Origin: Undaria pinnatifida
Lineage: Eukaryota > Sar > Phaeophyceae > Laminariales > Alariaceae
NCBI GenBank assembly: GCA_012845835.1
Contig: JABAKD010000022.1
Coordinates: forward strand, 2,599,944 to 2,663,943
Direction of reading: 5' to 3'
Length of the DNA: 64,000 nucleotides
The notes beneath the pieces are model-generated. The model was not told the origin of the DNA. It ran no database searches and was given only the letters and a program-made list of their open reading frames with translations. Shown here one piece after another: positions 1-12,692 of the stretch (its first letter is position 1; every line of letters starts with the position of its first letter). The translations under genes were made by a program, and so were the position numbers.

Positions 1-1800
1 CACGGCGTCGAGCTCGCCGTGTTGGTCGGTTTTCACGATTTATCCACAATGGAGGGTTTTCTCACACCTTGTTCCTCCTCCTCCCTCCTCACCGCACCTT
101 TTCCCCTCCCTCCCAACTCCCAACTCTGCAGCGCAGTCGAGGCAAAAATACTGGCACTCCCCCTACAGCCCCCCGTCAGTCCATCAGATATTGGCCTCTC
201 GGCTCTGTGCTCCCCACTATCCCTCTGATGCCCACTCTTGATGCTGCTGAGGTGGTGGGCCTGAAGGCTCCCTTGTAGCCCGCGATGGCTAGTCAAGCGG
301 TGTGTTCCCGTTGCCCCCCCCCGCCTCTTGCTGATAGAAGCTCCCTCCCCCCTGAAGTGAGGTCCCCTGATAGTTGTCTGAGTTGAATATTGCCGCTCTG
401 CTGATTACCGCTGTTAGCGGCAGGGAAGGGAAACGGTGAGCGGGGCGGGCCTGCGCGCGGCCCCTTTTCAGCGTACTGCTCAGGGTAAACCCTCGCCCTA
501 CGGTACGGCGACGTTCGAACTCTTGGCGAGAACTCCACTACAAAAGGACGTCTGCCACGTAGCGCGAGAATATTTTTTTTGTTATTTGTTTTCCTTCCGG
601 CAACGTGCAGTGCATAACTCATTACAAACGCAAAAGCTGACGCAATGCGCCGATCAGTATTATTATCACCCAATCAATTAGCCTTCCCAGCGCGTACTCC
701 CTTGAATACGCACTACCTCCCTTTCATGTTTGTGCCCACAATATGCAGCATAAGCTTTCGACGTCGATCGCTCATTAGCAGAATCGATAAAAGAAAAAAA
801 CAGAGAAGACCGAGGCTACGATAGGGGAACACGTTTTGGGGGCTTTTACTTGCAGTGAATCAGGAGTCCCTCGCGCGAGTGACCCCCGTGTTCCTTGGCG
901 GTATTGAACTTTTGTCGTTGTTAACTTTGCGATATGACTCCGCGATGGAATGGTAAGCTAAGCTTCGCAAACAAAATAATCTCAAGTGTTCTTGTCTGTG
1001 AGGCATAGAGTCGCACTCGTGCGAGTAGCTCTAACCCGGTGCTAAAAATAGGGGAACCCCCCCTATCGTAGCCTTGGCCGGTAAACCAAACAAGGAAACC
1101 TAGTGAACAAGTCTGGAGTAGCGCTCTTCGTTATCTGACTACTTGACCTCGGCCTACTCCAATCTTGTCCTCTCTCCACTATTATGTTTTTACACGCTTG
1201 TCTACGCTCAAAACACAACAAAGCTAGGCCGCGTCCGGGATTCACCCCAGGCCGTGGGTGTGGGCCTGGCATTTCCCCCTCCCCCAAATAGTGTTGTCAT
1301 ACGATCGGTGTGGTGTAGGATTTGGAACACGGGAAAAGGGCAACGCATTAAGGAGGCTTGTTCGTTTGTAGGGAACAGGGATTTACGGCAAGGCAGAGCC
1401 GAGAGTCCACTGACTATTTTTAGAAACTAATTGGAGCCCTCACCGATCAAAATCCCCCCCCCCCCCTTCCGGCTTATTACACGACTTACGCGGGGTTTGT
1501 ACGGAGTTCCTGTCGTCTGTAAAATCATTTTGTGAGTTAGATAGCACGGTTGTGCGGAGACCCAACGGACGTAAAACATAGACAAATACCGAGTCGCAGA
1601 CGGACGTGGTGAGCCGAGTTTCACGCCGCCATTGCGCTTGACAGTTGCTCGCTGTTCAGGGGTTCGGATGGGTTCGGATGGGGGGTTTCTCGCGTGATCC
1701 TCTTTTTCACTTCTTTATTCAGTTTGGGTGGGGGGGTGTTCGTATGACGTTCTGTTTCCGTGTGCCTGCCGGTGGTTTTCGCGACCGCTTCAGGTTTCTT
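1..1800. other. Gene-free stretch
   Basis: Six-frame reading shows only short, compositionally ordinary open frames and no recognisable domain. Visible content is pyrimidine-rich tracts near 70-115, a C-run near 1456 and one small inverted-repeat element (listed separately at 810-1077). I see no gene here; an unrecognised short exon cannot be excluded. Confidence 0.5.
810..1077. mobile_element. Small inverted-repeat element (MITE-like)
   Basis: The left end reads CCGAGGCTACGATAGGGG (810-827). The right end, 1060-1077, is its reverse complement with one mismatch (CCCCTATCGTAGCCTTGG). About 270 bp lies between the outer ends with no coding capacity, the size and layout of a miniature inverted-repeat transposable element. 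The terminal core GCTACGATAG resembles the ends of the ~280-bp F3 elements at 38-45 kb, so the two may use related transposases. I could not identify a clean target-site duplication. Confidence 0.6.
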
Positions 1801-1814
1801 AGCCAGCCGTTTTG

Positions 1815-2060
1815 ACGAAGGATGCTATAAGAAGATCTGTGGCACAGATTAAAAAAGATCTGTGCACATATTTTTTCTCGCTTGCGAAGGATTATCAAAC
1901 GATGACATCGGGTTGGCAAGGGGCACCGTCTTTCAGGAGATGCGGCCGGGAGCTGGTTTCAAAACCGGCGATTTCGTTGAAGAAAACTTGGGGCCCCGGG
2001 CTACAGTAGAACGATTCATTTCCTCAAGCCTATTAATTTCGGGTAATTACCGCTACACCG
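1815..2060 (+). repeat. Dispersed repeat F4, copy 1
   Basis: This segment is clearly similar to 43285-43480. The similarity also holds in translation: both copies read GLSNDD followed by ARGTVFQE and RPGAGFKTGDF in one frame. The translated match suggests a fragment of a once-coding sequence, perhaps from a transposon, but I do not recognise the protein. Both copies are short and neither has a credible start. Confidence 0.6.
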
Positions 2061-2159
2061 GGAAATGCGCGTCCTTGGTTTTGACTGCCTGACGTAATGT
2101 CTCAGCGTGTTTTGCCCTCTGACTTTAATCGCACGCGTTATTCTCTTCATTCACAGTCC

Positions 2160-2600
2160 TGTCAACCGGCGTCCCCGATGGCGTAACAGTGACTTTTTTT
2201 CAAATTCAACAGATAGATGTTGATTTCGTGAGAGGGACGTCTTCTTGCGCAAAATACGCCTGCCAAAAGGCATATATATGCGACTTACTACACCCCCCTC
2301 ACCGGTTATTCGACTTACAAGATTCACTTGATAAAAGGATACATTTCCCTTCACAGCTGTCAGATTTTGTCCCCCTCAGAAACGGGTTTTATAGTTTCCG
2401 CGCACAGACTGACTAAAATCATCCTGTTGACCCTGATAGCTACACTGTAGTTGTAAGGGGAGTCGCCGACCTATATCCTTAATGAGGACACACAACTCGT
2501 AATGCGCGCGATCGGAGTATCACACACAGCTTGCAAAGATGAGTTTCGACGAAATCTTCGATCTCACAGCTGGAGTGTATTTTCATTTTTTATAATATAT
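2160..2600 (+). mobile_element. F1 repeat, copy a
   Basis: Member of a dispersed family seen at least seven times in the window. Hallmarks, in order: CACCGGTT, a GCACAG block after TAGTTTCCGC, ACCCTGTTGACCCTG, and an end containing CTTGCAAAGATGAGTTTCGA followed by ATCTCACAGC. It lies at the left edge of duplicon A; a related copy sits at the left edge of duplicon B. Confidence 0.7.
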
Positions 2601-4194
2601 GCGAGTAAACATCGGAGAAGGAATGCTGAACCCTTCCTGCGTAGTGGGGAAAGGGGGGGAGAGTTCTTGCTATATGGTATGTGATCCCGGTGGATATGAG
2701 TTAAACTTGGGAGGGAGCTGCAGAAAGGCGCGAAGGCAGATTGGGCGGGAACCCTCCCCCCGGGGATTTTTCGGGAATGAACGTGGCCGAGCACATACTG
2801 ATGAGGCACTGGAATAATTGTATTTTTGTGAAGTGCAAGTTTCGATGGCACGTTTTCGCCGGTCCCCCCCCCCCCCCCCCCCCCCCCTTCCCCTCTCTCG
2901 CTGTGGGGATATGTGGCGTTACCTACTTGCATTGCTCTGTTTTCGACGATATATTTCGCTTCCTCCCCCCCCCCCCCCGACAATGTCGCTGGGGACGGAC
3001 GTGGCTGCACAGCTTTCAGTGTGTGTGTTTCTCGCTATTCAGGTCCTTCACGCGTAGGATTCCGTTCTTTTTCCCCTTTTCTCTTTCAACGTTCCTGACG
3101 GAGGCTTCGTATTGCCTACCAGGTTGGAGGTGTGGGGTGTGGGAGTGAACGGGTTTGAGAAGCCGCATCGTAGACCACGTGTGTGTTCGTACGTTTTTGC
3201 TCTCGTCTGGTACATGCCATGTAACAGAGTAGTTGGTAGCAGTATCATGATGCCTCGCGCGCATCAATGGACATGCGTATGGATATGCGCATTGATTTGG
3301 TGGGCCTATGGCCGTGGACGTATTACACGAGTGTCCGACCCGTTTGAAGATCCGCCTGCGGCAAAAGACCGACGAGAAATGAAAACAAATTACAACGACC
3401 AGCAAACAACAACAAAAAATATCACCTCGTAGATGGCAAAATGAAAATGACGGCAGCATCACGCGAAGCAGTACAAGTGTACGAGTATTATTGTAGTCCC
3501 ATCGCGTTTGTTATTACTTTGACTCGGTTGGTCAAAGTCCGAACGGGTTCCTCTCTACCGCTATATCCGCGGAGAAATAGTGTCCCTATGTGCTTTCGTA
3601 CACCTCGGACCTGCTGCTGGAGCTGCTACTATAAGAAGTGTAAGGGTGCTGGCGGATGCTGATGATCGCTGAGCAGAACTGCTGGTGCTCGGTGCTCCGA
3701 GTGACCTGAGTTCAACCAATACCATCTCTTGTAGCCAACAGGGCGCAATTTCCCAACATCCATATGCGGGTAGCATGATCCCGACTTTGTGGAGCTCGAC
3801 GACCGAGGACTGACACGAGCCCATGCTGCTGCGGGAATAGGAGCAGTAGTAATGACGAACTCTACGACGTCATCGTGGCCGCAAGCATCAATCACTCCTG
3901 TTGTGCCTACTGCTGCGCGGCGCGGTTATAGCTCTTTTTGCTCTGTGCTCGTGCGGCGAAATGACCCTCTGTCACCTGTGACAGAGTTCTCGGCAACCTG
4001 GGCCCGCGCGAGCAGCACAGATGTGGCGGAGCGACAAATCAGCATGTCGAGGCCTTCGCCACGATGGTGGAGACCCAGTGGTGGTGAGAGGAGAGCGCGA
4101 ACGCAGGTGAGGGCTGTCTTTTGCGCTCGTAACTCGGCATGCTTTGGTGCTCTCCTCGGCTTGTTATTGCGCCGCATTTTTTCTCTGCTAATTA

Positions 4195-4290
4195 ATCCCT
4201 CATCCCTCATCCTTCATTCCCTCATCCCTCATTCCCTCATCCCTCATTCCCTCGTCCCTCATCCCTCATCCCTCATCATCCCTCAATTGC
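4195..4290 (+). repeat. CCCTCAT-type minisatellite
   Basis: About 95 bp of repeated CCCTCAT and TTCCCTCAT units. The matching place in duplicon B (about 22217-22240) has only three or so units, so the array expanded in A or contracted in B after the duplication. Confidence 0.85.
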
Positions 4291-7114
4291 ATGAGCCGCG
4301 ATACTGTTGTACTCGTACTCGCAGGCGATGGGGGTGTCGTGGTGTCGTGTGGTGTGTGTCGTATACGGCGTTAGTCTAGTCTACTGTCGGCAGTCTACGA
4401 GGAGTGCAGCAATTACTACAGCAATACGAGTCGTGTAGTCTGGTATAATGTGTGTTTTTAAGCAGGTTTCCTCGACGACCCGATTTTCAGCCACATGATG
4501 GTGTACTGAGTCCCACTGCTGTAGGCATGGACTGCTGCTGCTCTCGCTTTACTCTGCGGGTCATTTTGGGTGTGTTTCCTTTCTTGTTTGGATAAAACTA
4601 CATGTCGTACTGAAATCCGTCCCATGCGGTGTGGTATCTTCCGCGTTGTTGTATACCAGCACCGGTACGACGGTACTGCAGTGCCAGGTAGAGCAGCACA
4701 CCCACTACTGGCGGAAATAAGAAACAGGGTGATAAGAACGACAGGCTGATATTGACTTGTTATCAGGAATTCCAGATATACGGAAGTCCGGGAGCCGTTG
4801 AAACTGGTATTGTAGAACGTAACCTTTGCACCGTTGCTGGACCACTTCTCGACCACCGCTGGACCACTCCTGCTGTCGTACCACTGATGGACAAGGTACT
4901 GTGTCGGGTATACGCTTGGCATTGTATTGACTAATTGCATCTGTAGTCGCAATGCATCATAGTCTGAGACGACGGAGCTGGTATCTCTCAAGCAAGGGTG
5001 AACAAGTAATCGGCATGGACACTGGTTGTGCTGGACGTCGGCGATGGGTAGAAAAAATATTCAAGTATACGTGTGATAATATTGTAGTCGCAATCGAATC
5101 GGCTCATGTTACTTAATTCGTCGCACTCCGTCCAGGAGGACTGCGTCCAACACCCGTAACAACACTTACTTCTCTATCATACGATCGCGTGTCTCCCGTA
5201 CCATAAGCACGCGAGCTCCAACCCCTTCGGGACTTCAGAAGGAAAAATGCCTGTGAAAGAAACTGACTGTTACGGCATCGGCCATACATACGTTTTAACC
5301 CTGGGCCGGTAACAAGGTAGCGGATGTCATGTGTCCGAAGTACGACACGCGAACAGCATGATGACACTTGCACTTACTGCCGCACTCTCTTCCTAGACAA
5401 ACAGCTGTAGTTGGTCAGACCTCTTTTCTTGCAGTCTCTACACCAGGTATCTGGTAGGTCGCTATAGCTGGGGCCCACAAGGGCTACGGGAGTGAGCCAT
5501 TGCTCGAATGTATGCGCTACTCGGATGGCCATGACGAAAAACATTATCCGATTTTCCGATTTTCCGATTTTTGAAAGCACCGGGAAAGGTTTCCTACACC
5601 ATTACGCTTTCCCCACCGGGGTTTTCTGTAACGCCCGTGACTCGAACGTCAAACGGGTCGCGCGCGCTTCAAAGCCGGCTCACTTTTTGGCTTGTGCTCT
5701 TGTGCTCCTCTCTGTCATTGCCCGACTCGCAACGTCGCAGCAAGCCCGTGCCTACCCCCGGGGTTCGCGCCGCCAGCGGTAGCTCCAGGCTCTGTCGGCG
5801 GGAGAAGCGAGCGACTGGGTCGTTCGCGATCTTTCCTGGTCTGAGGTCGACCCTGATCGTACTGAGGTTGTCAGTGAGGGCTAAGAAGGAACAAGAGGTG
5901 AGAAATCGTTCGGCTTTGCGCTATACCCGGTGCCTGGTTATGGCGGAGTCGGCTTGCCCCCCACTCCCACTGCTGCAAAAGCTTTCCTGAGTTCCGGGGT
6001 AGCGGCACTGCCCCGTGGGGGAGGAGGATTGCATTCCGAGACGTTCTTTGTGTGTGATCTGGTGCTACTCGACTGGAGTCTTCTCTCTCTCGATGGTGGG
6101 AGAGAACGTTTCAAAATCGCAATCGTGCACGTACGGTATTTATTTTTCAGCTGTAGTCTACGCAAGAGAACCACAATATCAAATTCGGGTATCTTTCCGT
6201 ACCGTACCTGCCGCAAGTCTACCGGATGGGGCGCTTATTGAAGCATCCAAAGATGTGCAACGGTGCTCTCACTTAATCTGTTGCTGCAGATTGCCTCCTC
6301 GAATGTCCTTACGAAGTGACGAGCGACATGTCAGCTCGAAGTGTGAGCAACTCCCTTTTTGACGTTTGCCGCCCCACGTTATTCTCCATTGGTCTACGAA
6401 GGGATCAGATGGTCAAACCCGTCTGGGCCAAAACTGATCAACAATCCCCAAGCTCTAGTTTACAACCTAGACATGGGGATGATGGGATGCGCACGTAAAT
6501 TGTCGAAACCGCTACGTACCAAGGGGAGAAGAGAAGCTGCTGCCGCTGCTTGCTGCTACTGCCGCTCCTGTATCCCTGGTAGTGCACTACGAGGAGGGTT
6601 GCGGGGCAGATTCGGCACATGCATACCCTGGCCAAACACCCCCCGGTGTGACGACGATGATGTTCGAACATTATGAATACGAATCTCATTTCCGAGCATT
6701 TCCCCAAAACCTTTCACATGAGACCGTTCTTTCTACAGTACAGTATATTTCCATCAACATCCAGCACGCACTCCCAGTGTCCGTGCCTAATCTTTATCCT
6801 ACAGAGATACCAGGTACAAGCTCTGTGATATCACACTACGAAACAGAGATATACGTCGGTAAGGGAGTTTGGCCATCCGGTGCCAAGCATGATCAATTCG
6901 AAAAGCGGAACGGAGGCAAAACTACAATCCAGTAACATAAGCGGCACCATCTACAGTAATGCTAACCAGACTAAATGCAGGCGAGAATTAGAGAGGGAAA
7001 AAGACTTAAAGAGGAAGGAGAAGTAAAGAGAAACACGAAATACCTGGCATGAGAGAAGGGGCGGGGCTTACAGTCAAGCATTTTTTTAGCATAGATTAGA
7101 ACTCCTCTAAAATA

Positions 7115-7290
7115 TAGCGCCGGTACCTTGTATGTGCACTATAGCGGCAAATACCGGCACGATACCGGCAACCAGCGCTACTCCGCACACTGCCACTACT
7201 GCGGCTCCGTTTGTGCCAAGCGATTTCATACGCGCTACTGTATGGCGGGCAACCGGCACTATTCGGCTTCTCAACCGGCGCTATAAGAGC
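7115..7290. repeat. GGCACTAT-rich short element, copy 1
   Basis: A short stretch with repeated ACCGGCACTAT-like words, the word GCCAAGCGATTT in the middle and CCGGCGCTATA at the end. The same set of words recurs at 9890-10065 and 23590-23780. The three sites are not at equivalent positions in the duplicons, so this is a dispersed element rather than a relic of the duplication. Confidence 0.55.
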
Positions 7291-7309
7291 GACCACCACT
7301 TATGTACTG

Positions 7310-7390
7310 GTACCTGGTGCCTTTTTTTCCCTCTTTTTTTATCCCATCTATTTTTTTTTTCACTTTTTTATTTTATTTCTCCGTCTCCAG
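7310..7390 (+). other. Polypyrimidine tract ending in a 3' splice-like CAG
   Basis: About 70 nt, almost all T and C, ending CCGTCTCCAG before ACGTAACTC. This is the form of a strong 3' splice site, but I cannot identify a following exon, so it may be a simple repeat. Confidence 0.35.
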
Positions 7391-9889
7391 ACGTAACTCA
7401 GATCCAGAGTCAATAAGCAGGCTCTTCTCCCCACTCCCCACTACGTGCCTTCATTTTCATCGTGATAAGATCTCGCCCTTTCTTCCCCCGTCGACTCGCC
7501 TCGAATTGCGCCCAACTACGCTGCCAGCCCGCGCTGCTAAGCGCCAAAAAGCAGTTGGCTCCTTTTATTTTTTATTTTCATATAAGTTGGAAAAATCCGA
7601 CCTTCGTAGGATTCTAAACCCAGCGCCAACTCTAGTAGCATTCGAGGGGAGCCACTAGACCACCGGGGTTACCGGCTACCTGATATCTGGTAGTTATGTA
7701 CCACACTGTCAGTAACTTCCACTTGTTTTTGGAGGGGTATTCTGTGTGTGAATTGCGGTTTACGAATTCAAAACAGCCTTTCAAGGTCTTCTTCTTGTCA
7801 TGGTCTTGACGTCACCTCCTTTTTCGTGAAATACAGCCTTCATTGTATCACGACACACCTCATCTATTGATCGGTGGAGGTCAACCGTGTTCCGCTTTCT
7901 TTAGTGGTCGGTTGGATACAGCAGTAGGGACCATGTCAACGGTACTTCTTACGTTTAGTATTAAAAGTGTCATCACAGGTATACTTTGTACGTGTTTAAC
8001 CCTTTAGGACTATTCTATCTTGATTAAAGTATAGCGACCAATAATTCGACGATTGCACTACGATGTTATCAAGCGTCTATTAACACGATAGAACAAGCGT
8101 GCAGCAGTATATGGTATGAGTATTAGCATGTTGCGGGCATGTCGTACAGCTCCGTACTTCGCACTTTGAACGTGCACCCTACCCGGGTAGCAGCGAGTTG
8201 CTACGTGTGGCCAATGCTGTATGTGATCGTCATTTTTCCCGACATTTTTTCCCGCTGAAGTCCCAAAGGGGTTAACGTAACGATGTCACAGCCACTTGTT
8301 ATTAGTGTGCTTGCCGTCTCTGAATCTTCGCTTCCCAACACCCCCCTTCCACCTCCGTCCGATCCGTCCAACCCGCCTTGTGCCCGAACAGGAAGAAAAA
8401 TGAAACGTGCTCCCGATGAGAAGCAGCGCATCGCTAAAGACATTGAGGAGGCTAACGCCAAGCGGCGAAGGACCGCGAGGGTAGCCGACCTGTTTATGTC
8501 GGCGGCTGGCTTTATCGCCTTGGGCGAGAGCAACGGTAGCGGTAGCGGCAGTAGCAACAGCACCAGCAAAAGCGGCAGCGGCGGCAGCAGCAGCAGCAGC
8601 AGCAGCATCAACGGCAGCAACAGCAGCGGCGGCAGCAGCAACAGCAGGGGCGGCAGTGTTGCACGCGCTCCGTGTGAACTGGGTGTAAAGAAAGAGTGTG
8701 GCAAGGTGAGGCATGGCCATTTTAGATACACTACTGAACCGTCCGGCTGTCCAGTCGGTGCTGCCTGAAAATTTCTTGAAGGGGATATTTTATCAGCGGT
8801 AGTGACGCCTGTCGTTGTTGTGGGGATAGGTTTTGGGTCGAGGGTAGATGGGTACGTCCAGCTGCGACGCTGGGATCGTGTTGTCCACGTACATATACAA
8901 TATAGGTGTGTATATGAAGGTCGCCTTCTCCGATAATGTCGGCCTTGACTTGGTCTTGGACGGGTGTTGGCCGAGGCCGAGAGTCGCTTGTTCTTCGGTA
9001 CATGTGGCAAGGAGGGGCCTCACAAACCTCTCTCGCGTTAAGCGAGGGGATATTTTATAGAGTGAGAAAGGGTAGCTTGGATCGTTCTCGTACAGGACCC
9101 TGGGCTCCCGGTTGCGTTCGGGGTCGATATTGCCGAACGTGAACCAATATGGAGATCCGTCATTGAGACACGAGACAAGATCTCGTAGACCACGTGTTGG
9201 TTAACGCGTGTTCATGGTAGACATTCGTGATTGGAGATTGACGGATCGTACGTACCCTGACCTCCATATGCAGGTGGAATTGTAGGAGTTGAACTTAATT
9301 ATATGCCCCTTGCATTGTTCGAATATTATACACAGCAATTCACCGGCATGTAAGCAATTTCAGTGGTGCTGTAGCTGCTCCTAAACGATGAAACGGTTAA
9401 GGTTTATTCAGAGTAGGAAAATAACAACAAGATAACCCCACGTAATGTGCACTAAACGAAAAGAAGAAAGAACCCTCTGTAAAACACATCAATTCCGCTA
9501 CTGCTGCTGCTCCTCAAACACGAAGCGGCAGAAATATACTTTACCTTGAAACAAAGATCAAGCAAAACAAGAAATGACGGGATCACCCTCTGGGCAAAAC
9601 AAGCTGACATTTCTACCGCAGCTGTACCCACGAACCCTATAACCCGCTGGTTTCGGGTACAACCTACAGCCGCCACATATTTTTCAGTCCAAATTTGACC
9701 CGCCGGGTACCCGGATTTTCGTTTGTGGTTTGCCGGAGTACAGATCTAGCGTGGAAAGACCGCGTGGTTACTGAGCGTCGTTTGCATGTGGAGGTCGTGG
9801 ATTACAAGTGTCTAGAAAGGGATAAATATTGAAGAGCTGTGGTTGAATCCTTTCGTTTTCAATGCTATGGGGGACTCCCAATAGTGTCG

Positions 9890-10065
9890 GCATGTGCTGT
9901 TAATAGTCTAATACACCGGCACTATTCAGGCCACCGGCACTATTGGGAATAAGGTTACTGTATATCATTATTTTAGAGAGTTTCAGTTTTGCCAAGCGAT
10001 TTTTTCGGCACTATAGAGAGCAGTGGCACTATTCGACCGGCACTATCGGCAGCTCCCCTCTGTAG
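9890..10065. repeat. GGCACTAT-rich short element, copy 2
   Basis: Contains CACCGGCACTAT twice, GCCAAGCGATTTTTTCGGCAC and ACCGGCACTATCGG, the same word order as at 7115-7290 and 23590-23780. No coding capacity. Confidence 0.55.
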
Positions 10066-11594
10066 CCCAAAATCGAGGGTGGCTGTGGCGGTGGTGGCGG
10101 AGCATTAGACCCCTTGTGGACACCTGTAGTATGTACTCCGCTGATGTCACAACTCACAACACCCTTGCAACCTTTCCATGCGATAGCAACACCGACTATG
10201 ACAAATGGCGACGTAGTCATCTAATGCTTTTGCTTTGTCCGCCACATGTGTGTCTGTCTTGGATTATTTCATTTATTTCATGTCCTGAGCTGCAACGCTG
10301 TACTTCAGGAAGATGAGAGTCGGTAGGGTGTGCTAGGCGGTAGCTCCAAGGCAGTACTGAGGTGGTGTTCGATGAACCTGATCCTGTTACACGATACGGG
10401 TATTGAGATAAACCACGCGATGAGGGCGCTCACACCGCTTTTCAAGCGTGGCTGCAGTTGTCGTAACGGCAGCCGTCTATACATGATGGGATCCGAAGGG
10501 TGCGCCAGCTAGCGTTGGGCTGCGAAAGCAACTAAGTTAAATCGACACACGACGCGTATGAAAATACGTGGAAGTGTGGTGAGCTTGAGCTTTATTTTCC
10601 CCATCCGCCGGAGGATAAATATATATATATATACATGATGATAGGACCGGGAAAAAAATCGTAATTGTGACCTCCCCTCCCTCCCTCCACCCCCCCCGCC
10701 CCGCCGTCCCTTGCCCCCCCCCCCCCTCCCCTCACGGCGCTTCGCGCTTGGTGCAAGCAATGTCTGCCTGGTTGGTGAAAACCCGACGCGTTTCGTCCCG
10801 GCATAGTAGGGATTCGAGGGTCTATGGTCATACGAGTAAGCCATGCACAAACTGAGTACACCCGCCCTTCCCCTGCCCCCCGTCCAGTTATCCTCCCCCC
10901 TCCCTTCCCCCTTCCCCCTCCTCTGTCCCGAAATCTCCCGTTTTTCCTCCGGGCGTGGGATGACGCCCTGTCCTCTCCGCGCGTAAAGGCGGAACCCTGT
11001 GCAACTGCAGCACGGGGTATTGGTGCCGCCCGCTCCCCACGATCGAGGACGGCATCGGGGATGGGAGTGTCACGCGACAATGCCGTCGCAGGTTCTGTGT
11101 CCGCGAAGATGGCCGGGAAGATGGGACAGCCTGTGAAGAACGGGTCGGCCAGCCTGGTGGTGGTCTCCGCGGAGGAGAAGGTGATTCGGTCGCGGTAGAT
11201 GGCATTCACGATGAAAATTTTGCCGCGGTTCTTTACCCCTTGTGCTTGTTTTGTCGGTGTTGGCGGTACCGTGTGGTAGACGGTCTAACAACAACTAAAT
11301 ATTAGAATAGTAGCGAGTGTGTGTTGGGGGCGATTCTTCAATTGTTTTTACCGTGATACAGCATGACTTACAGTATTGCTAAACGGTCGCGGTTTCTCTT
11401 CCCCAAGCGATTCGTTGGTGATGAACTACAACTGTCATACATAGCAGGAAAACGCTTGTAAGTAGAGTACCTTCAAGTTGTTCTGAAAAAAATAAAGTTA
11501 CCCCGCACATTTTTCATCCTCGCCACCGCTCCCACTTAACGCCCCCCCCCGCACATTCCTTTTGCTCCCCTGCTCTCTACCTGGCACGGACAAG

Positions 11595-12032
11595 GCTATG
11601 AAGGAGCTCCGCCAGCAACAGGACGCACAAGATTTCGAGGTGATGGCCGCGAAGCAGCTGGAGGAGGACATGGCCGCCGCCATGCGGTTAAGCTTGGCGG
11701 AGGCGTCTGCGCCAGCGGCCGCATCCTTGGAGTTGGACGGGGGTTCGGGGTCTGGGGGGGGGGAAAGTGAAGATGGGGATGTCGAGGAGGCCGACGCGGA
11801 GAATCAAGAAGACGAGGATCTCCGAACTGCGATACGTTTAAGCATTGCAGAAGCGGTTTCGGCAGCCGCCACATCCAGGGGAGAGGAGGTGGACGCTGGG
11901 GCGGGGGGGGGGGCGAGAGCGGGGACAGGGACGGGGGGAGGGAGTGGAGGGGGTGACGGGGGGGGTGGAAGTGAAGGTCGAGCTTCCACGATCATCATGG
12001 AGGAGGAGGAGGAGGAGGAGGGGAACGAGAAG
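11595..12032 (+). CDS. Exon with two ubiquitin-interacting motifs (PPP4R2-like copy A)
   Basis: A 146-codon open exon in phase 0, preceded by a pyrimidine-rich stretch and ACAAG, and ended by the donor AAG/GTGAGG. It encodes EEDMAAAMRLSLAEA (about 11661-11705) and DEDLRTAIRLSIAEA (about 11811-11855). Both fit the UIM pattern: acidic start, then hydrophobic, Ala, small, Ser and Glu at fixed spacing. Long acidic and Gly-rich stretches surround them. UIMs bind ubiquitin. The matching exon in copy B (30774-31142) is also acidic but keeps only a vestige ([16 protein letters not shown]). A UIM in a PP4R2-type tail is unusual as far as I know. Whether this exon is expressed is unknown. Confidence 0.55.
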
Positions 12033-12383
12033 GTGAGGTTAACTTAAATGAGAGATGAAGGGGGATTTCGCGAGCGAGAGTCGTGTGTCATCTCGCGGGC
12101 GGGCATTCCTTAGATCCACTGAGTGGGTTGAGTGACATGCGAGGTTGCTGACGATAATAGAGAAAGGAGTCTTGGTGCAGTATATACGCCGACTTTCTTC
12201 ACTATGTGACGATCGATCACTGCAGGCCGGCACAGCCGAGGTATTATATCATAGCACACCACCTCCTGCCTCGCTTTGGTGTAACCACGTTATGCCCTCC
12301 GGCCTCCGCTGCATGATAAAGTCATCTCCTGTCGGCAGCTGACGTCTCCGGCTTCCCTTCCCTTCCCTTTCCCTCCTCCCCAG

Positions 12384-12692
12384 TTCAACAACATCAACAA
12401 GGGGAAAGGTCGGGCGCGGCTAGCTCCCAGGACAGGTGGGAGTAACGCAAGCAGTAGCGGCGGCAGCGGCGGCAGCAACAGCGGGTATGGTGGCGGCAGC
12501 AGCAGCAGTGACAGTGGCGGCGGCAGCAGCGGCGGCGGCGGCAGCAGCGGCGGCGGCAGCAGCGACGGCGGCAGCGGCAGCGGCGGCAGCAGCAGCAGTG
12601 ACGGTAGCAGCAGCAGCGGCAGCCGCAAGAGGAAGAGGGGAGACGACGATGGCCGAGGGGAGAAGAAGGCGAAGAGGAGAAGGAAGGGGTGA
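12384..12692 (+). CDS. Gly/Ser-rich then basic exon, early stop (copy A)
   Basis: Follows the acceptor CCCTCCTCCCCAG in phase 0, matching the phase of the preceding exon. It encodes NNINKGKGRA, then a long Ser/Gly tract made of GGC and AGC codons, then a nuclear-localisation-like basic block (SRKRKRGDDD and KKAKRRRKG), and stops at TGA 12690-12692. The B counterpart continues for many more basic residues. The triplet repeat makes this stretch length-unstable. The Ala-rich open frame over the same DNA is a frame shadow. Confidence 0.45.
   Translation, partial: FNNINKGKGRARLAPRTGGSNASSSGGSGGSNSGYGGGSSSSDSGGGSSGGGGSSGGGSSDGGSGSGGSSSSDGSSSSGSRKRKRGDDDGRGEKKAKRRRKG

Noticed and set aside
4458-4991. 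177-codon minus-strand frame with a hydrophobic stretch
   Set aside because: No ATG start, locally repetitive DNA (GTGGTCCAGC-type repeats), no counterpart in duplicon B and no family match, so probably chance.
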